Shown piece by piece: positions 40,144 through 50,305 of a DNA stretch of 64,000 nt (position 1 is its first letter; each line of letters opens with the position of its first letter). The notes beneath the pieces were generated by a model, which did no database searches, was not told the origin of the DNA, and was given only the letters and a program-made list of their open reading frames with translations. The stretch comes from Streptomyces exfoliatus (GTDB lineage: Bacteria; Actinomycetota; Actinomycetes; Streptomycetales; Streptomycetaceae). The stretch lies in the NCBI RefSeq assembly GCF_000725545.1, contig NZ_JNZP01000003.1, positions 226,461 through 290,460 of the forward strand, written 5' to 3'. Made by a program: the position numbers and the translations under genes.

Positions 40144-40881
40144 ATGCAGCGATCAGCCCCGCGACTCACCCGCATACTCGCCTGCGCCGCCGTCCCGGTG
40201 ATGCTCGTCGTCGCCGGCTGCTCCTCCGACTCCGGCGACAGCGGCTCCGGCAAGACGGGATCGAAGGACAAGGCCGGCGCGTCCGCGTCCGCGACCCCCT
40301 CGCCGTCACAGACGACGAAGAAGGTCGAGCCGGCGAAGTTCGCGGAGCTGCCCCAGGCCTGCAAGTCGATCGCGGCCAAGACCACGGAATCGCTGGTGCC
40401 GAAGGCGAAGACCAAGAACGGCACGCCCGCCGTCTCCAGCGACCTCGCCAGCCGCGGCGGCTGCTCGTGGAACGGTCTCGCGGACAAGGGCGTGAAGGGC
40501 TCGCAGTACCGCTGGCTCGACGTGTCCTTCTACCGGTACGAGTCGGACGCGGCGCTCGGCAGCGGCCAGGAGCGCGCCCAGGAGAACCTGGCGAAGGAGC
40601 TCGCCAAGGTCCAGGGCACCCAGGGTGCCAAGAAGCTCCGCACCACCACGGCGACGGGCATCGGCGACGAGGCCAAGACCGTCACGTACCAGCTGCGCAA
40701 GACCGACGAGGACTTCGTCTACGGCGCCGTCGTGGCGCGTACGGGCAACGTCCTGGTGCTGCTGTCGTACAACGGCGCGGGCTACGCGGGCGCGCCCACC
40801 CCGTCGGAGAAGACCATCGTGGACGGCGCCGTGAAGGCGGCCAAGGAGGCCGTGGCCGCGGTCGCCGCCGCCAACAAGTAG
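40144..40881 (+). CDS. DUF3558-like lipoprotein (245 aa)
   Basis: Second tandem lipoprotein. Lipobox VAGC near residue 24, a Ser/Lys/Ala linker, then the core with LPQACKSIAAKTTESLVPKAK and GGCSWNG, the same two-Cys pattern as the upstream gene. It lacks the long Pro/Thr linker. The paralogue pair probably arose by duplication and both proteins should sit on the outer face of the membrane. Confidence 0.8.
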   Translation: MQRSAPRLTRILACAAVPVMLVVAGCSSDSGDSGSGKTGSKDKAGASASATPSPSQTTKKVEPAKFAELPQACKSIAAKTTESLVPKAKTKNGTPAVSSDLASRGGCSWNGLADKGVKGSQYRWLDVSFYRYESDAALGSGQERAQENLAKELAKVQGTQGAKKLRTTTATGIGDEAKTVTYQLRKTDEDFVYGAVVARTGNVLVLLSYNGAGYAGAPTPSEKTIVDGAVKAAKEAVAAVAAANK

Positions 40882-41030
40882 TCACGAAGAAGTAGGCACG
40901 AACAAGTCGTCACAAACCCACGCAGTCCGGCACGTCCGTACGGAGCCCGTCCCTCCCCCGGGGGCCGGGCTCCGCACACATGTGCCACTCTGTGCGCGCG
41001 GGATGTCGAATGACGGGGAGGGGATCGCGG

Positions 41031-42293
41031 GTGGCCGCGATGCAGCTGACACGCACACACCGGATACTCATCGGCCTCGTCATCGCCGGTGCGCTGATCA
41101 TCGCGGGGATCGGTTTCGCGGGGTCGTACTCCGCGGTGCGCGAGCTCGCCGTGCAGAAGGGCTTCGGCACCTTCTCGTACTTCTTCCCGATCGGCATCGA
41201 CGCGGGCATCTGTGTGCTGCTCGCCCTGGATCTGCTGCTGACGTGGCTGCGGATCCCGTTCCCGCTGCTGAGGCAGACGGCCTGGGTGCTGACGGCGGCG
41301 ACGATCGCCTTCAACGGCGCCGCCGCCTGGCCCGATCCGCTGGGTGTCGGGATGCACGCGGTGATCCCGATCCTGTTCGTCGTGGCCGTCGAGGCCGCGC
41401 GGCACGCCGTGGGCCGGATCGCGGACATCACGGCGGACAAGCACATGGAGGGCGTGCGGCTGACCCGTTGGCTGCTGTCCCCGGTGCCGACGTTCCGCCT
41501 GTGGCGCCGAATGAAGCTCTGGGAGCTGCGCTCGTACGAACAGGTCATCAAGCTGGAGCAGGAGCGGCTGATCTACCAGGCGCGGCTGCAGGCCCGTTAC
41601 GGCCGGAGCTGGCGCAGGAAGGCCCCCGTGGAGGCGCTGATGCCGCTGCGTCTCGCCCGGTACGGCGTCCCCCTGGCCGAGACGGCGGCGGCGGGCCTCG
41701 CGGCGGCGGGCATCGAACCGGCTCTCCTGCCCCCGCAGCAGCAGACACCCGCGCAGCAGCTCCCTCAGCAGCCCCAGCAGCCCCAGCAGCCCCAGCTGCA
41801 GCCGGCGACGGTGGCGCAGGCGGGTCCGCCGCAGCAGCTCCCCCAGGGACAGCCGGACGTACCGACGGGTGAAGCCCTGGTCAACGGCAGCCCCTGGTTC
41901 CACGCCCAGCAGCTCCCGCCCGAGGCCCACGAGACGGCGTACGCCCCGCAGATCGCCGAGGGCCTGGAGCCGACGCCGGTGGCCATCCCGCTCGGCCCGG
42001 AGGACATGTCGCTCGGGGACCCCCGCCAGGAGCAGGGTCCCGAGGGCTTCGAGCCGTACCCGGAGTACGTCGATCCGGAGCCGCCGGCCGACGACTTCGA
42101 GGAGACCGTCTACAAGCTCACGTGGTCCTACAGCCACGAGAACAAGCAGTTCCCCAGCGCGGCCGAGCTGGAGCAGCTGGTCGCCGCGCACTACGGCATG
42201 CCGGAGTTCCCGGACACCGACGTGCTGCACCGGCTGACCCCCGCGATCCAGCAGCGGATCCAGCAGGAGATGGCCGACTTCGACACCCCCTGA
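41031..42293 (+). CDS. DUF2637-domain membrane protein
   Basis: 420 residues. The N-terminal half has four membrane segments (about residues 10-30, 40-60, 72-92 and 100-120) and matches the actinobacterial DUF2637 family, related to SpdB-like plasmid spread proteins. Then follow a basic segment (RRMKLWELRSYEQVIKLEQERLIYQ), a Gln/Pro-rich linker (QQPQQPQQPQ) and an acidic C-terminal region with a predicted helix pair. GTG 41031 has GGAGGGG 9 nt upstream; ATG 41010 and 41040 are in frame. Function unknown; DUF2637 proteins are often linked to DNA transfer or sporulation. Confidence 0.82.
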   Translation: MAAMQLTRTHRILIGLVIAGALIIAGIGFAGSYSAVRELAVQKGFGTFSYFFPIGIDAGICVLLALDLLLTWLRIPFPLLRQTAWVLTAATIAFNGAAAWPDPLGVGMHAVIPILFVVAVEAARHAVGRIADITADKHMEGVRLTRWLLSPVPTFRLWRRMKLWELRSYEQVIKLEQERLIYQARLQARYGRSWRRKAPVEALMPLRLARYGVPLAETAAAGLAAAGIEPALLPPQQQTPAQQLPQQPQQPQQPQLQPATVAQAGPPQQLPQGQPDVPTGEALVNGSPWFHAQQLPPEAHETAYAPQIAEGLEPTPVAIPLGPEDMSLGDPRQEQGPEGFEPYPEYVDPEPPADDFEETVYKLTWSYSHENKQFPSAAELEQLVAAHYGMPEFPDTDVLHRLTPAIQQRIQQEMADFDTP

Positions 42294-42309
42294 CCCACCG
42301 GAAGACAGC

Positions 42310-42349
42310 CGAAAGGGCCGCCCCCGCACTCCGGGAGGCGGCCCTTTCG
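42310..42349. terminator. Bidirectional terminator between DUF2637 gene and lysS
   Basis: 13-bp perfect stem CGAAAGGGCCGCC / GGCGGCCCTTTCG with a 14-nt loop, between converging genes. Confidence 0.85.
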
Positions 42350-42379
42350 CCTGTTTCAGGTACTCACCTGCTCAAGCGC

Positions 42380-44104
42380 TCACGCGCCGAGCAGCTTCCT
42401 CACCCGGTCCGCGCCCACGGCGAGCAGCAGCGTGGGAAGGCGCGGCCCGGTCTCCCTGCTGACGAGGAGCTTGTAGAGCAGGGCGAAGAAGGCGCGCTGC
42501 GCGAGCTTCAGCTCGGGCGTCGGCTTGGCCTCCGGGTCGAGACCGGCCATGACCTTCGGGACGCCGTAGACGAGGGTGGTGAGCCCGTCGAGCGACCAGT
42601 GGGTGTCGAGGCCCTCCAGGAGCAGCCGGAGCGACTCGCGGCCCTCGTCGTCGAGGGAGCCGAGGAGCTCGGTGTCGGGCTCGTCGCGGACGATGGTGCG
42701 CTGGTCGGCCGGGACCTGGCTGGTGATCCAGTTCTCGGCGCGGTCGAGGCGCGGCCTGACCTCGTCGAGGGAGGTGACGGGGTTCTCCGGGTCGAGCTCG
42801 GTGAGGATCCGGAGGGTCTGCTCGTCGTGGCCCGCGGTGATGTCCATGACCGAGGCGAGCGTGCGGTACGGCAGCGGGCGCGGGGTGCGCGGCAGCTCGC
42901 CGGCAGCGGTGCGGGCCGCGCGGGTGTGGGCCGCGGCGTCGGCGGGGAGCACGGTGCCGTCCGCGACCTTGGCCTCCAGCTTGTCCCACTCGTCGTAGAG
43001 CCGCTGGATCTCCTGGTCGAAGGCGATCTTGAAGGACTGGTTGGGCTTGCGGCGGGCGTACAGCCAGCGCAGCAGCGGCGCTTCCATGATCTTCAGCGCG
43101 TCGGCGGCGGTCGGTACGCCACCGCGCGAGGAGGACATCTTGGCCATGCCGCTGATGCCGACGAAGGCGTACATCGGGCCGATGGGCTGGACGCCGTCGA
43201 AGATCTCGCGGACGATCTGGCCGCCGACGACGAAGGACGAGCCGGGCGAGGAGTGGTCGACGCCGGAGGGCTCGAAGATGACGCCCTCGTACGCCCAGCG
43301 CATCGGCCAGTCGACCTTCCAGACCAGCTTGCCGCGGTTGAACTCGCTGAGCTTCACGGTCTCGGCGAAGCCGCAGTTCACGCAGGTGTAGGCCAGCTCG
43401 GTGGTCTCGTCGTCGTAGGAGGTGACCGTGGTGAGGTCCTTCTCGCACTGTCCGCAGTACGGCTTGTACGGGAAGTAGCCGGAGGCGCCGCCGGAGCCGT
43501 CGTCCTCGCTCGCCGCGCCGGAGCCCTCCTCGGCCTCCAGCTCGGCCTCGTCGACGGGCTTCTGCGACTGCTTCTTCGGCGCCTTCTTCGTCCGGTACTG
43601 GTCGAGGATGGCGTCGATGTCCCCGCGGTGCTTCATGGCGTGCAGGATCTGCTCGCGGTAGGCACCGGCGGTGTACTGCTCGGTCTGGCTGATGGGGTCG
43701 TACTCGACGCCCAGCTCGGCCAGCGACTCGACCATGGCGGCCTTGAAGTGCTCGGCCCAGTTGGGGTGGGGCGAGCCGGCGGGGGCCGGGACGGAGGTCA
43801 GCGGCTTGCCGATGTGCTCGGCCCAGGACGCGTCGATGCCCTCGATGCCGTTCGGCACCTTGCGGTAGCGGTCGTAGTCGTCCCAGGAGATCAGGTGCCT
43901 GACCTGGTACCCGCGGCGGCGGATCTCGTCGGCGACCAGGTGCGGGGTCATGACCTCGCGGAGGTTGCCCAGGTGGATCGGGCCGGAGGGGGAGAGGCCG
44001 GAGGCGACGACGACCGGTTTGCCAGGCGCACGTCGCTCCGACTCGGCGATGACCTCGTCCGCGAAACGGGAGACCCAGTCGGTCTCGGTGCTGCTCTGAG
44101 CCAC
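42380..44104 (-). CDS. lysS: Lysyl-tRNA synthetase, class I
   Basis: Class I LysRS of 574 residues. SGPIHLGN near residue 41 is the HIGH-type ATP motif and KMSSS near residue 290 the KMSKS loop. Two Cys pairs, CGQC and CVNC, form a zinc ribbon (about residues 220-245), preceded by an acidic Ser/Gly insertion. Streptomyces often carry this archaeal-type enzyme beside or instead of class II LysRS; whether a class II copy exists elsewhere cannot be seen here. GTG 44104 has AAGGA 10 nt upstream. It is divergent from argS. Confidence 0.96.
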   Translation of the reverse strand: MAQSSTETDWVSRFADEVIAESERRAPGKPVVVASGLSPSGPIHLGNLREVMTPHLVADEIRRRGYQVRHLISWDDYDRYRKVPNGIEGIDASWAEHIGKPLTSVPAPAGSPHPNWAEHFKAAMVESLAELGVEYDPISQTEQYTAGAYREQILHAMKHRGDIDAILDQYRTKKAPKKQSQKPVDEAELEAEEGSGAASEDDGSGGASGYFPYKPYCGQCEKDLTTVTSYDDETTELAYTCVNCGFAETVKLSEFNRGKLVWKVDWPMRWAYEGVIFEPSGVDHSSPGSSFVVGGQIVREIFDGVQPIGPMYAFVGISGMAKMSSSRGGVPTAADALKIMEAPLLRWLYARRKPNQSFKIAFDQEIQRLYDEWDKLEAKVADGTVLPADAAAHTRAARTAAGELPRTPRPLPYRTLASVMDITAGHDEQTLRILTELDPENPVTSLDEVRPRLDRAENWITSQVPADQRTIVRDEPDTELLGSLDDEGRESLRLLLEGLDTHWSLDGLTTLVYGVPKVMAGLDPEAKPTPELKLAQRAFFALLYKLLVSRETGPRLPTLLLAVGADRVRKLLGA

Positions 44105-44278
44105 GGTCGGTACGTCCTTCTTCCTGAGGGGTTCTGCCTGACAAGCCCTACGAGAGCCATTCTCCCAGACGGAACGACACTGTCCGGGGTTGTCCACAGG
44201 CGGGGAAATCACGTTGCGCTCCCATGGGACACTTGACAAGCGAATTAGACCTGACGAACTCAACAGGAACGGAAGCTC

Positions 44279-46054
44279 ATGGCCTCGGTCCCTTCCCTCG
44301 CTTCGACCGTGCAGCAGCGCCTCGCGGACGGACTCACGGCAGCACTGCCGGAGGCCGCGTCCGCCGACCCGCTGCTGCGACGAAGCGACCGGGCCGACTT
44401 CCAGGCCAACGGCATCCTGGCGCTGGCCAAGCAGCTCAAGGGCAATCCCCGCGAGCTGGCGACCCGGGTCGTCGCCGCGATCCCGGAGAACGACGTCCTG
44501 AAGGACATCGAGGTCTCGGGCCCCGGCTTCCTGAACATCACGGTGACGGACGCGGCGATCGTGCGGACCCTCGCGGCCCGCGCCGCCGACGCCCGGCTCG
44601 GCGTGCCGTTCAACGAGTCGGCGGGCACGACGGTCATCGACTACGCCCAGCCGAACGTGGCGAAGGAGATGCACGTCGGGCACCTGCGCTCCGCCGTCAT
44701 CGGCGCCGCGATGGTCGAGATCCTGGAGTTCACGGGCGAGAGCGTGGTCCGCCGTCACCACATCGGCGACTGGGGCACCCAGTTCGGCATGCTCATCCAG
44801 TACCTGATCGAGCACCCGCACGAGCTGGACCACAAGGCCGAGGACGGCGCGGAGATCTCCGGTGAGGAGGCCATGTCGAACCTGAACCGGCTCTACAAGG
44901 CCTCGCGCGCCCTCTTCGACTCCGACGAGGAGTTCAAGACGCGGGCCCGCGCGCGCGTGGTGGACCTCCAGGCCGGCGACGAGGAGACGCTCGCGCTCTG
45001 GCAGCGGTTCGTCGACGAGTCGAAGATCTACTTCTACTCGGTCTTCGACAAGCTCGACATGGACATCCGGGACGCCGACGTGGTCGGCGAGTCCGGCTAC
45101 AACGACATGCTCGTGGAGACCTGCCGGATCCTGGAGGAGTCGGGCGTCGCCGTCCGCTCCGAGGGTGCGCTGTGCGTCTTCTTCGACGACGTGAAGGGCC
45201 CGGACGGCAACCCGACCCCCCTGATCGTCCAGAAGTCCGACGGCGGTTTCGGGTACGCGGCGACGGACCTGTCCGCGATCCGCGACCGGGTGCGGAACCT
45301 GAAGGCGACGACCCTGCTGTACGTGGTCGACGCCCGCCAGTCGCTGCACTTCAAGATGGTCTTCGAGACGGCCCGCAGGGCCGGCTGGCTGAACGACGAC
45401 GTGAAGGCCGTCCAGCTGGCCTTCGGCACGGTCCTCGGCAAGGACGGCAAGCCGTTCAAGACCCGCGAGGGCGAGACGGTCCGGCTTGTGGACCTGCTGG
45501 ACGAGGCCGTGGACCGCGCCACGTCGGTCGTGCGCGAGAAGGCCGAGAAGGTGGGCCTGACCGAGTCGGAGATCGTCGAGAACGGCCAGTACGTGGGCAT
45601 CGGCGCGGTGAAGTACGCCGACCTGTCGACGTCCGCCGCGCGGGACTACAAGTTCGACCTGGACCAGATGGTCTCGCTGAACGGCGACACCTCCGTGTAC
45701 CTGCAGTACGCGTACGCGCGGATCAGGTCGATCTTCGGGAAGGCGGGCGACCGTGTGCCGCTCGCCCACCCGGAGCTGGAGCTGGCCCCGGCGGAGCGGG
45801 CGCTCGGCCTGCACCTGGACCAGTTCGCCGAGACGGTGTCCGAGGCGGCCACCGAGTACGCGCCGCACAAGCTCACCGCGTACCTGTACCAGCTGGCGTC
45901 GCTGTACACGACGTTCTACGCGGAGTGCCCGGTCATCAAGCCGGAGCCGGCGCAGGAGATCGCGGAGAACCGCCTCTTCCTCTGCGACCTGACCGCCCGC
46001 ACGCTCCACCAGGGCATGTCCCTGCTGGGTATCCGGACCCCCGAGCGCCTCTGA
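44279..46054 (+). CDS. argS: Arginyl-tRNA synthetase
   Basis: ArgRS of 591 residues. The N-terminal additional domain (residues 1-115) is followed by the HIGH signature in [22 protein letters not shown]. The Rossmann core and the anticodon-binding C-terminus ending in [10 protein letters not shown] are all intact. No canonical KMSKS is obvious, as in many ArgRS enzymes. ATG 44279 begins the domain. It is divergent from lysS with a 174-nt gap. Confidence 0.97.
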   Translation: MASVPSLASTVQQRLADGLTAALPEAASADPLLRRSDRADFQANGILALAKQLKGNPRELATRVVAAIPENDVLKDIEVSGPGFLNITVTDAAIVRTLAARAADARLGVPFNESAGTTVIDYAQPNVAKEMHVGHLRSAVIGAAMVEILEFTGESVVRRHHIGDWGTQFGMLIQYLIEHPHELDHKAEDGAEISGEEAMSNLNRLYKASRALFDSDEEFKTRARARVVDLQAGDEETLALWQRFVDESKIYFYSVFDKLDMDIRDADVVGESGYNDMLVETCRILEESGVAVRSEGALCVFFDDVKGPDGNPTPLIVQKSDGGFGYAATDLSAIRDRVRNLKATTLLYVVDARQSLHFKMVFETARRAGWLNDDVKAVQLAFGTVLGKDGKPFKTREGETVRLVDLLDEAVDRATSVVREKAEKVGLTESEIVENGQYVGIGAVKYADLSTSAARDYKFDLDQMVSLNGDTSVYLQYAYARIRSIFGKAGDRVPLAHPELELAPAERALGLHLDQFAETVSEAATEYAPHKLTAYLYQLASLYTTFYAECPVIKPEPAQEIAENRLFLCDLTARTLHQGMSLLGIRTPERL

Positions 46055-46072
46055 CACCGAGGCGCCTCGAAA

Positions 46073-46110
46073 CGAAGCCCCCGGCACGGAATCCCGTGCC
46101 GGGGGCTTCG
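46073..46110. terminator. Bidirectional terminator after argS
   Basis: Perfect 17-bp stem (46073-46089 with 46094-46110), loop AATC, between argS and the converging DUF1876 gene. Confidence 0.88.
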
Positions 46111-46113
46111 TCG

Positions 46114-46386
46114 TCAGCGAATGGAGTGCGAGGTCCGACCGGACACCTCGTCGATTTCCGTATGCGCCTTCTGGAGCAGCTGGGAAGCGAGGTCCATCAG
46201 GGCGCGCGCCCCGGCGATCTCCTCACCCACCCGCAGCTGCTCCGGATCGGAGGGGTGACGGTTGGCGGTTCCGTGGGCCCGGAACTCGGTGCCGTCCGTG
46301 AGCCGGACCATGGCCGCGGCCCGCGTCCGGTCGCCCTCCTCCTGGAACTCCATCTCCACATGCCATCCGACAAGCGTGTGCATCAT
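46114..46386 (-). CDS. DUF1876-domain protein (dsRBD-like)
   Basis: 90 residues matching the actinobacterial DUF1876 family (HTLVGWHVEMEFQEEGDRTRAAAMVRLTDGTEFRAHGTANRHPSD), a small alpha/beta protein with a fold like double-stranded RNA-binding domains. Function unknown. ATG 46386 is chosen because GGAGG sits 8 nt upstream; GTG 46395 lies inside that signal. It follows hemB on the same strand at a distance of 59 nt and may share its transcript. Confidence 0.85.
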   Translation of the reverse strand: MMHTLVGWHVEMEFQEEGDRTRAAAMVRLTDGTEFRAHGTANRHPSDPEQLRVGEEIAGARALMDLASQLLQKAHTEIDEVSGRTSHSIR

Positions 46387-46445
46387 GAGGACCACCTCCA
46401 GCGAGGTACCTGTCGGCTACCTCTCCAGGGTGCGCCGGACGGCCC

Positions 46446-47450
46446 TCACCGGCGAGCCGACCCCAGGGTCTGAGCGACTTCGGTGGCCCAGTAGGTCAGG
46501 ATCATGTGCGCCCCGGCCCGCCGGATGCCGGTCAGTGTCTCCAGGATCGCCTTCTCCCGGTCGATCCACCCCTTCTCGGCGGCGGCCTCGACCATCGCGT
46601 ACTCGCCGCTGATCTGGTAGGCGGCGACGGGCACGTCCACGGACTCGGCGACCTTCGCGAGCACGTCCAGGTAGGGCCCGGCGGGCTTCACCATCACCAT
46701 GTCCGCGCCCTCCTCCAGGTCGAGCGCGAGCTCGCGCATCGACTCGCGGAGGTTGGCGGGGTCCTGCTGGTACGTCTTGCGGTCGCCCTTGAGCGAGGAG
46801 CCGACGGCCTCGCGGAAGGGGCCGTAGAAGGCGGAGGAGTACTTCGCGGTGTACGCGAGGATCGACACGTCCTCCTTGCCGATGGTGTCCAGGGCGTCGC
46901 GCACGACTCCGACCTGCCCGTCCATCATCCCGGAGGGGCCGACCACATGAACACCGGCGTCGGCCTGGACCTGGGCCATCTCGGCGTAACGTTCCAGCGT
47001 GGCGTCGTTGTCGACCCGGCCGTCGGCGTCGAGGACGCCGCAGTGGCCGTGGTCGGTGAACTCGTCGAGACACAGGTCCGACATGATCACGAGGTCGTCG
47101 CCCACCTCGGCCTTCACGTCACGGATGGCGACCTGCAGGATGCCGTCCGGGTCGGTCCCGGCCGTACCGAGGGCGTCCTTCTTGCCGTCCTCGGGCACGC
47201 CGAAGAGCATGATCCCGGAGACTCCGGCGGCGAGCGCCTCGGCCGCGGCCTTCCGCAGGGTGTCCCGCGTGTGCTGGACGACTCCGGGCATGGCCTGGAT
47301 CGGCACGGGCTCGGTGATCCCCTCGCGCACGAACGCGGGGAGGATCAGATCGGAGGGGTGCAGCCGGGTCTCGGCCACCATCCGCCGCATGGCGGGCGTC
47401 GTCCGCAGCCGCCGCGGCCGCGCCCCGGGAAAGGATCCGTACGAGTTCAT
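46446..47450 (-). CDS. hemB: Porphobilinogen synthase HemB (delta-aminolevulinate dehydratase)
   Basis: Condenses two 5-aminolevulinate to porphobilinogen; 334 residues. Active-site lysines lie in [15 protein letters not shown] and [10 protein letters not shown]. The metal region reads [15 protein letters not shown], keeping two Cys and the His of zinc enzymes but with Asp in one position, so the metal preference is mixed. ATG 47450. It is on the same strand as rex-hemACD but a terminator and about 200 nt separate it, so it is probably its own unit. Confidence 0.96.
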   Translation of the reverse strand: MNSYGSFPGARPRRLRTTPAMRRMVAETRLHPSDLILPAFVREGITEPVPIQAMPGVVQHTRDTLRKAAAEALAAGVSGIMLFGVPEDGKKDALGTAGTDPDGILQVAIRDVKAEVGDDLVIMSDLCLDEFTDHGHCGVLDADGRVDNDATLERYAEMAQVQADAGVHVVGPSGMMDGQVGVVRDALDTIGKEDVSILAYTAKYSSAFYGPFREAVGSSLKGDRKTYQQDPANLRESMRELALDLEEGADMVMVKPAGPYLDVLAKVAESVDVPVAAYQISGEYAMVEAAAEKGWIDREKAILETLTGIRRAGAHMILTYWATEVAQTLGSARR

Positions 47451-47611
47451 GCCCCCGAGGCTACGCCCGCCCAAACAGTGCTCTTACCGACACATTGTTG
47501 CCGCCGTCCACGTTGTGGGCATGCGTTCCGCCGGGGCGGAACGGGTGGGCACAACGCCCCCGGCGCGGCTCCTCTGCCCGGACCCGCACCCCCGGGCCCT
47601 GAAAACGCGAA

Positions 47612-47642
47612 GGGTGCGGGACCTCGAAAAGGCCCCGCACCC
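47612..47642 (-). terminator. Terminator after hemD
   Basis: GGGTGCGGG pairs with CCCGCACCC, with inner CCT/AGG, 10 nt after the hemD stop. It separates the rex-hemACD transcript from hemB. Confidence 0.75.
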
Positions 47643-47651
47643 AAGCAAGCA

Positions 47652-49322
47652 CTACGTCGTACGCCGCCGCCGCGCCCCCGGCCGCCGCTCAGAGGGCCGC
47701 GTCACCGGATCCCCCGCCTCCAGCGCCGCCTCCCGCCGCCGCAGCCCGAAGTCCGCCAGCGCCTCCGCGAGCTTGTGCACGGACGGCTCGGGCGACAGCA
47801 CGTCCACCCGCAGCCCGTGCTCCTCGGCCGTCTTGGCCGTGGCGGGCCCGATGCACGCGATCACCGTCACGTTGTGCGGCTTGCCGGCGATGCCGACGAG
47901 GTTCCGCACGGTCGAGGACGAGGTGAACAGAACGGCGTCGAACCCGCCCCCCTTGATCGCCTCGCGCGTGTCCGCCGGCGGCGGCGACGCCCGTACGGTC
48001 CGGTAGGCGGTGACGTCGTCGACCTCCCACCCGAGCTCGATGAGCCCCGCGACCAGCGTCTCGGTCGCGATGTCGGCCCGCGGCAGGAACACCCGGTCGA
48101 TCGGATCGAAGACCGGGTCGTACGGCGGCCAGTCCTCGAGGAGCCCGGCGGCCGACTGCTCACCGCTCGGCACGAGATCCGGCTTCACGCCGAAGTCGAC
48201 GAGCGCGGCGGCCGTCTGCTCGCCCACCGCGGCGACCTTGATCCCGGCGAAGGCACGGGCGTCGAGCCCGTACTCCTCGAACTTCTCCCGTACGGCCTTG
48301 ACCGCGTTGACCGACGTGAAGGCGATCCACTCGTACCGTCCGGTGACGAGCCCCTTGACCGCCCGCTCCATCTGCTGCGGGGTGCGCGGCGGCTCGACGG
48401 CGATGGTCGGCACCTCGTGCGGCACCGCGCCGTACGAACGCAGCTGGTCGGAGAGCGACGCGGCCTGCTCCTTGGTACGCGGCACGAGCACCCGCCACCC
48501 GAAGAGCGGCTTCGACTCGAACCACGACAGCTGGTCCCGCTGCGCCGGGGCGCTGCGCTCGCCGACCACGGCTATGACCGGCCGGTGGCCCTCGGGCGAG
48601 GGGAGCACCTTGCCCTGCTTGAAGACCTGGGCGATGGTGCCGAGCGTGGCGTTCCAGGTCCGCTGGCGGGTGGTGGTGCCGGCGATGGTGACGGTGAGCG
48701 GGGTGTCGGGCTTGCGGCCCGCCGCCACCAGTTCACCGGCCGCGACGGCCACCGAGTCGAGCGAGGTGGACACGACGACGGTGCCGTCGGAGGCACCGAC
48801 CTCGGTCCAGCACCGCTCGTCGGCGGTCCTGGCGTCGACGAAGCGGACGTCGGTGCCCTGCGCGTCACGCAGCGGGACACCGGCGTACGCGGGGACGCCG
48901 ACGACCGTGGCGACGCCGGGCACGACCTCGAAGGGGATGCCCTCGGCGGCGCAGGCGAGCATCTCGGCCCCCGCGTTGCCGTCGAGGCCGGGGTCGCCGG
49001 TCACCGCACGGACGACCCGCCTGCCGCCCCTCGCGGCCTCCATGACAAGATTGGCCGCGTCCCTCAACACGGGGACACCGGCGGTTGTTGACGCCTCGTC
49101 AACAATCGTCAGCTCCGGCGTGCTCACCCCCGCGCGCGCGTGGCCGCGAACGACCTCGAGCACCTCCGGCTCGGCGATCAGGACATCCGCTCCGGCGAGG
49201 GCCTCTACGGCCCTGAGGGTCAGGAGTCCGGGGTCACCCGGGCCTGCGCCGAGGAATGTGACGTGCCCATGGCCCGCGAAGGCCGGGGACAGCGGGCTGG
49301 TGGTCGGGCGGGTGGGGTTCAA
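47652..49322 (-). CDS. hemD: Fused uroporphyrinogen-III methyltransferase/synthase
   Basis: Bifunctional protein of 556 residues. The N-terminal half (about 15-255) is a SAM-dependent uroporphyrinogen-III C-methyltransferase-type domain (VTFLGAGPGDPGLLTLRAVEAL, VVRAVTGDPGLDGNAGAEM). The C-terminal half (about 280-540) is uroporphyrinogen-III synthase, which closes the ring for haem, B12 and sirohaem. The start is TTG 49322 with GGGGGAG 8 nt upstream; the TTG overlaps the hemC stop by 4 nt. The first domain has the canonical fold but its activity in this fusion is not certain. Confidence 0.93.
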   Translation of the reverse strand: MNPTRPTTSPLSPAFAGHGHVTFLGAGPGDPGLLTLRAVEALAGADVLIAEPEVLEVVRGHARAGVSTPELTIVDEASTTAGVPVLRDAANLVMEAARGGRRVVRAVTGDPGLDGNAGAEMLACAAEGIPFEVVPGVATVVGVPAYAGVPLRDAQGTDVRFVDARTADERCWTEVGASDGTVVVSTSLDSVAVAAGELVAAGRKPDTPLTVTIAGTTTRQRTWNATLGTIAQVFKQGKVLPSPEGHRPVIAVVGERSAPAQRDQLSWFESKPLFGWRVLVPRTKEQAASLSDQLRSYGAVPHEVPTIAVEPPRTPQQMERAVKGLVTGRYEWIAFTSVNAVKAVREKFEEYGLDARAFAGIKVAAVGEQTAAALVDFGVKPDLVPSGEQSAAGLLEDWPPYDPVFDPIDRVFLPRADIATETLVAGLIELGWEVDDVTAYRTVRASPPPADTREAIKGGGFDAVLFTSSSTVRNLVGIAGKPHNVTVIACIGPATAKTAEEHGLRVDVLSPEPSVHKLAEALADFGLRRREAALEAGDPVTRPSERRPGARRRRTT

Positions 49323-50305
49323 AGTGCTCGCTCCCCCATAAGACCAGCCGCACCCTTGGCGAGCATCTCGTCCGCGAGTTCGCGTCCGAGCGCCATCGCC
49401 TCGTCGTGCGAGGTGGGTACGGGACCGGTGGTGGACAGCTGCACCAGCGTCGAGCCGTCGGTGGTGCCGACGACGCCGCGCAGGCGCATTTCGGTGACAA
49501 CCTGCCCGTGACCGGGGTCGTCGGCCAGCAGGTCGGCCAGCGCACCCACAGGTGCGGAGCAGCCGGCCTCCAGGGCGGCGAGCAGGGATCGCTCGGCGGT
49601 CACGGCGGCCCGGGTGAGCGGGTCGTCGAGCGCGCCGAGCGCGGTGACGAGTGCGGCGTTCGACGCCGGACACTCGATCGCCAGGGCCCCCTGGCCGGGG
49701 GCGGGCAGCACGGTGTCGACCGACAGGTGGTCGAGCGACAGGGAGCCGATGAGCTCCTCCGTACCGCCGATGCGGTTGAGACCGGCCGCGGCGAGAACCA
49801 CCGCGTCCAGCTCACCCTTGCGTACGAAGCCGATGCGGGTGTCGATGTTCCCCCGGATCGGTACGCAGGTGATCTCCAGGCCGTGGCTGCGCGCGTACGC
49901 GTGGAGCTGGGCCATGCGCCGCGGCGAGCCGGTGCCGACCCGGGCGCCCTGGGGCAGCCGGTCGAGCGTCAGCCCGTCCCGGGCGATCAGCACGTCGCGC
50001 GGGTCCTCGCGCTCCGGGATCGCCGCGAGCACCAGGTCGGGGTGCTGGGTGGTCGGCAGGTCCTTCAGCGAGTGGACGGCGAAGTCCACCTCGTCGGCGA
50101 GCAGCGCGTCACGAAGGGCGGCGACGAAGACGCCGGTGCCGCCGATCTGCGCGAGGTGCTCCCGGGAGGTGTCCCCGTACGTCGTGATCTCCACGAGCTC
50201 GACGGGCCGGCCGGTCAGCCGCCGGACGGCGTCGGCCACGTGCCCGGACTGGGCCATGGCGAGCTTGCTGCGCCTGGTCCCGAGCCTCAGTGCCCTCTCG
50301 GTCAT
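49319..50305 (-). CDS. hemC: Porphobilinogen deaminase HemC (hydroxymethylbilane synthase)
   Basis: Polymerises four porphobilinogen units to hydroxymethylbilane; 328 residues. LRLGTRRSKLAMAQ at the N-terminus, SLKDLPT and GNIDTR are conserved substrate loops. The dipyrromethane cofactor Cys is in EAGCSAPVGALA near residue 256. ATG 50305 overlaps the hemA stop by 4 nt (ATGA), giving tight coupling in the operon. Confidence 0.97.
   Translation of the reverse strand: MTERALRLGTRRSKLAMAQSGHVADAVRRLTGRPVELVEITTYGDTSREHLAQIGGTGVFVAALRDALLADEVDFAVHSLKDLPTTQHPDLVLAAIPEREDPRDVLIARDGLTLDRLPQGARVGTGSPRRMAQLHAYARSHGLEITCVPIRGNIDTRIGFVRKGELDAVVLAAAGLNRIGGTEELIGSLSLDHLSVDTVLPAPGQGALAIECPASNAALVTALGALDDPLTRAAVTAERSLLAALEAGCSAPVGALADLLADDPGHGQVVTEMRLRGVVGTTDGSTLVQLSTTGPVPTSHDEAMALGRELADEMLAKGAAGLMGERAL

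Noticed and set aside
42122..44236. Plus-strand ORF of 704 codons
   Set aside because: It is the antisense of lysS; lysS has intact HIGH, KMSKS and zinc motifs.
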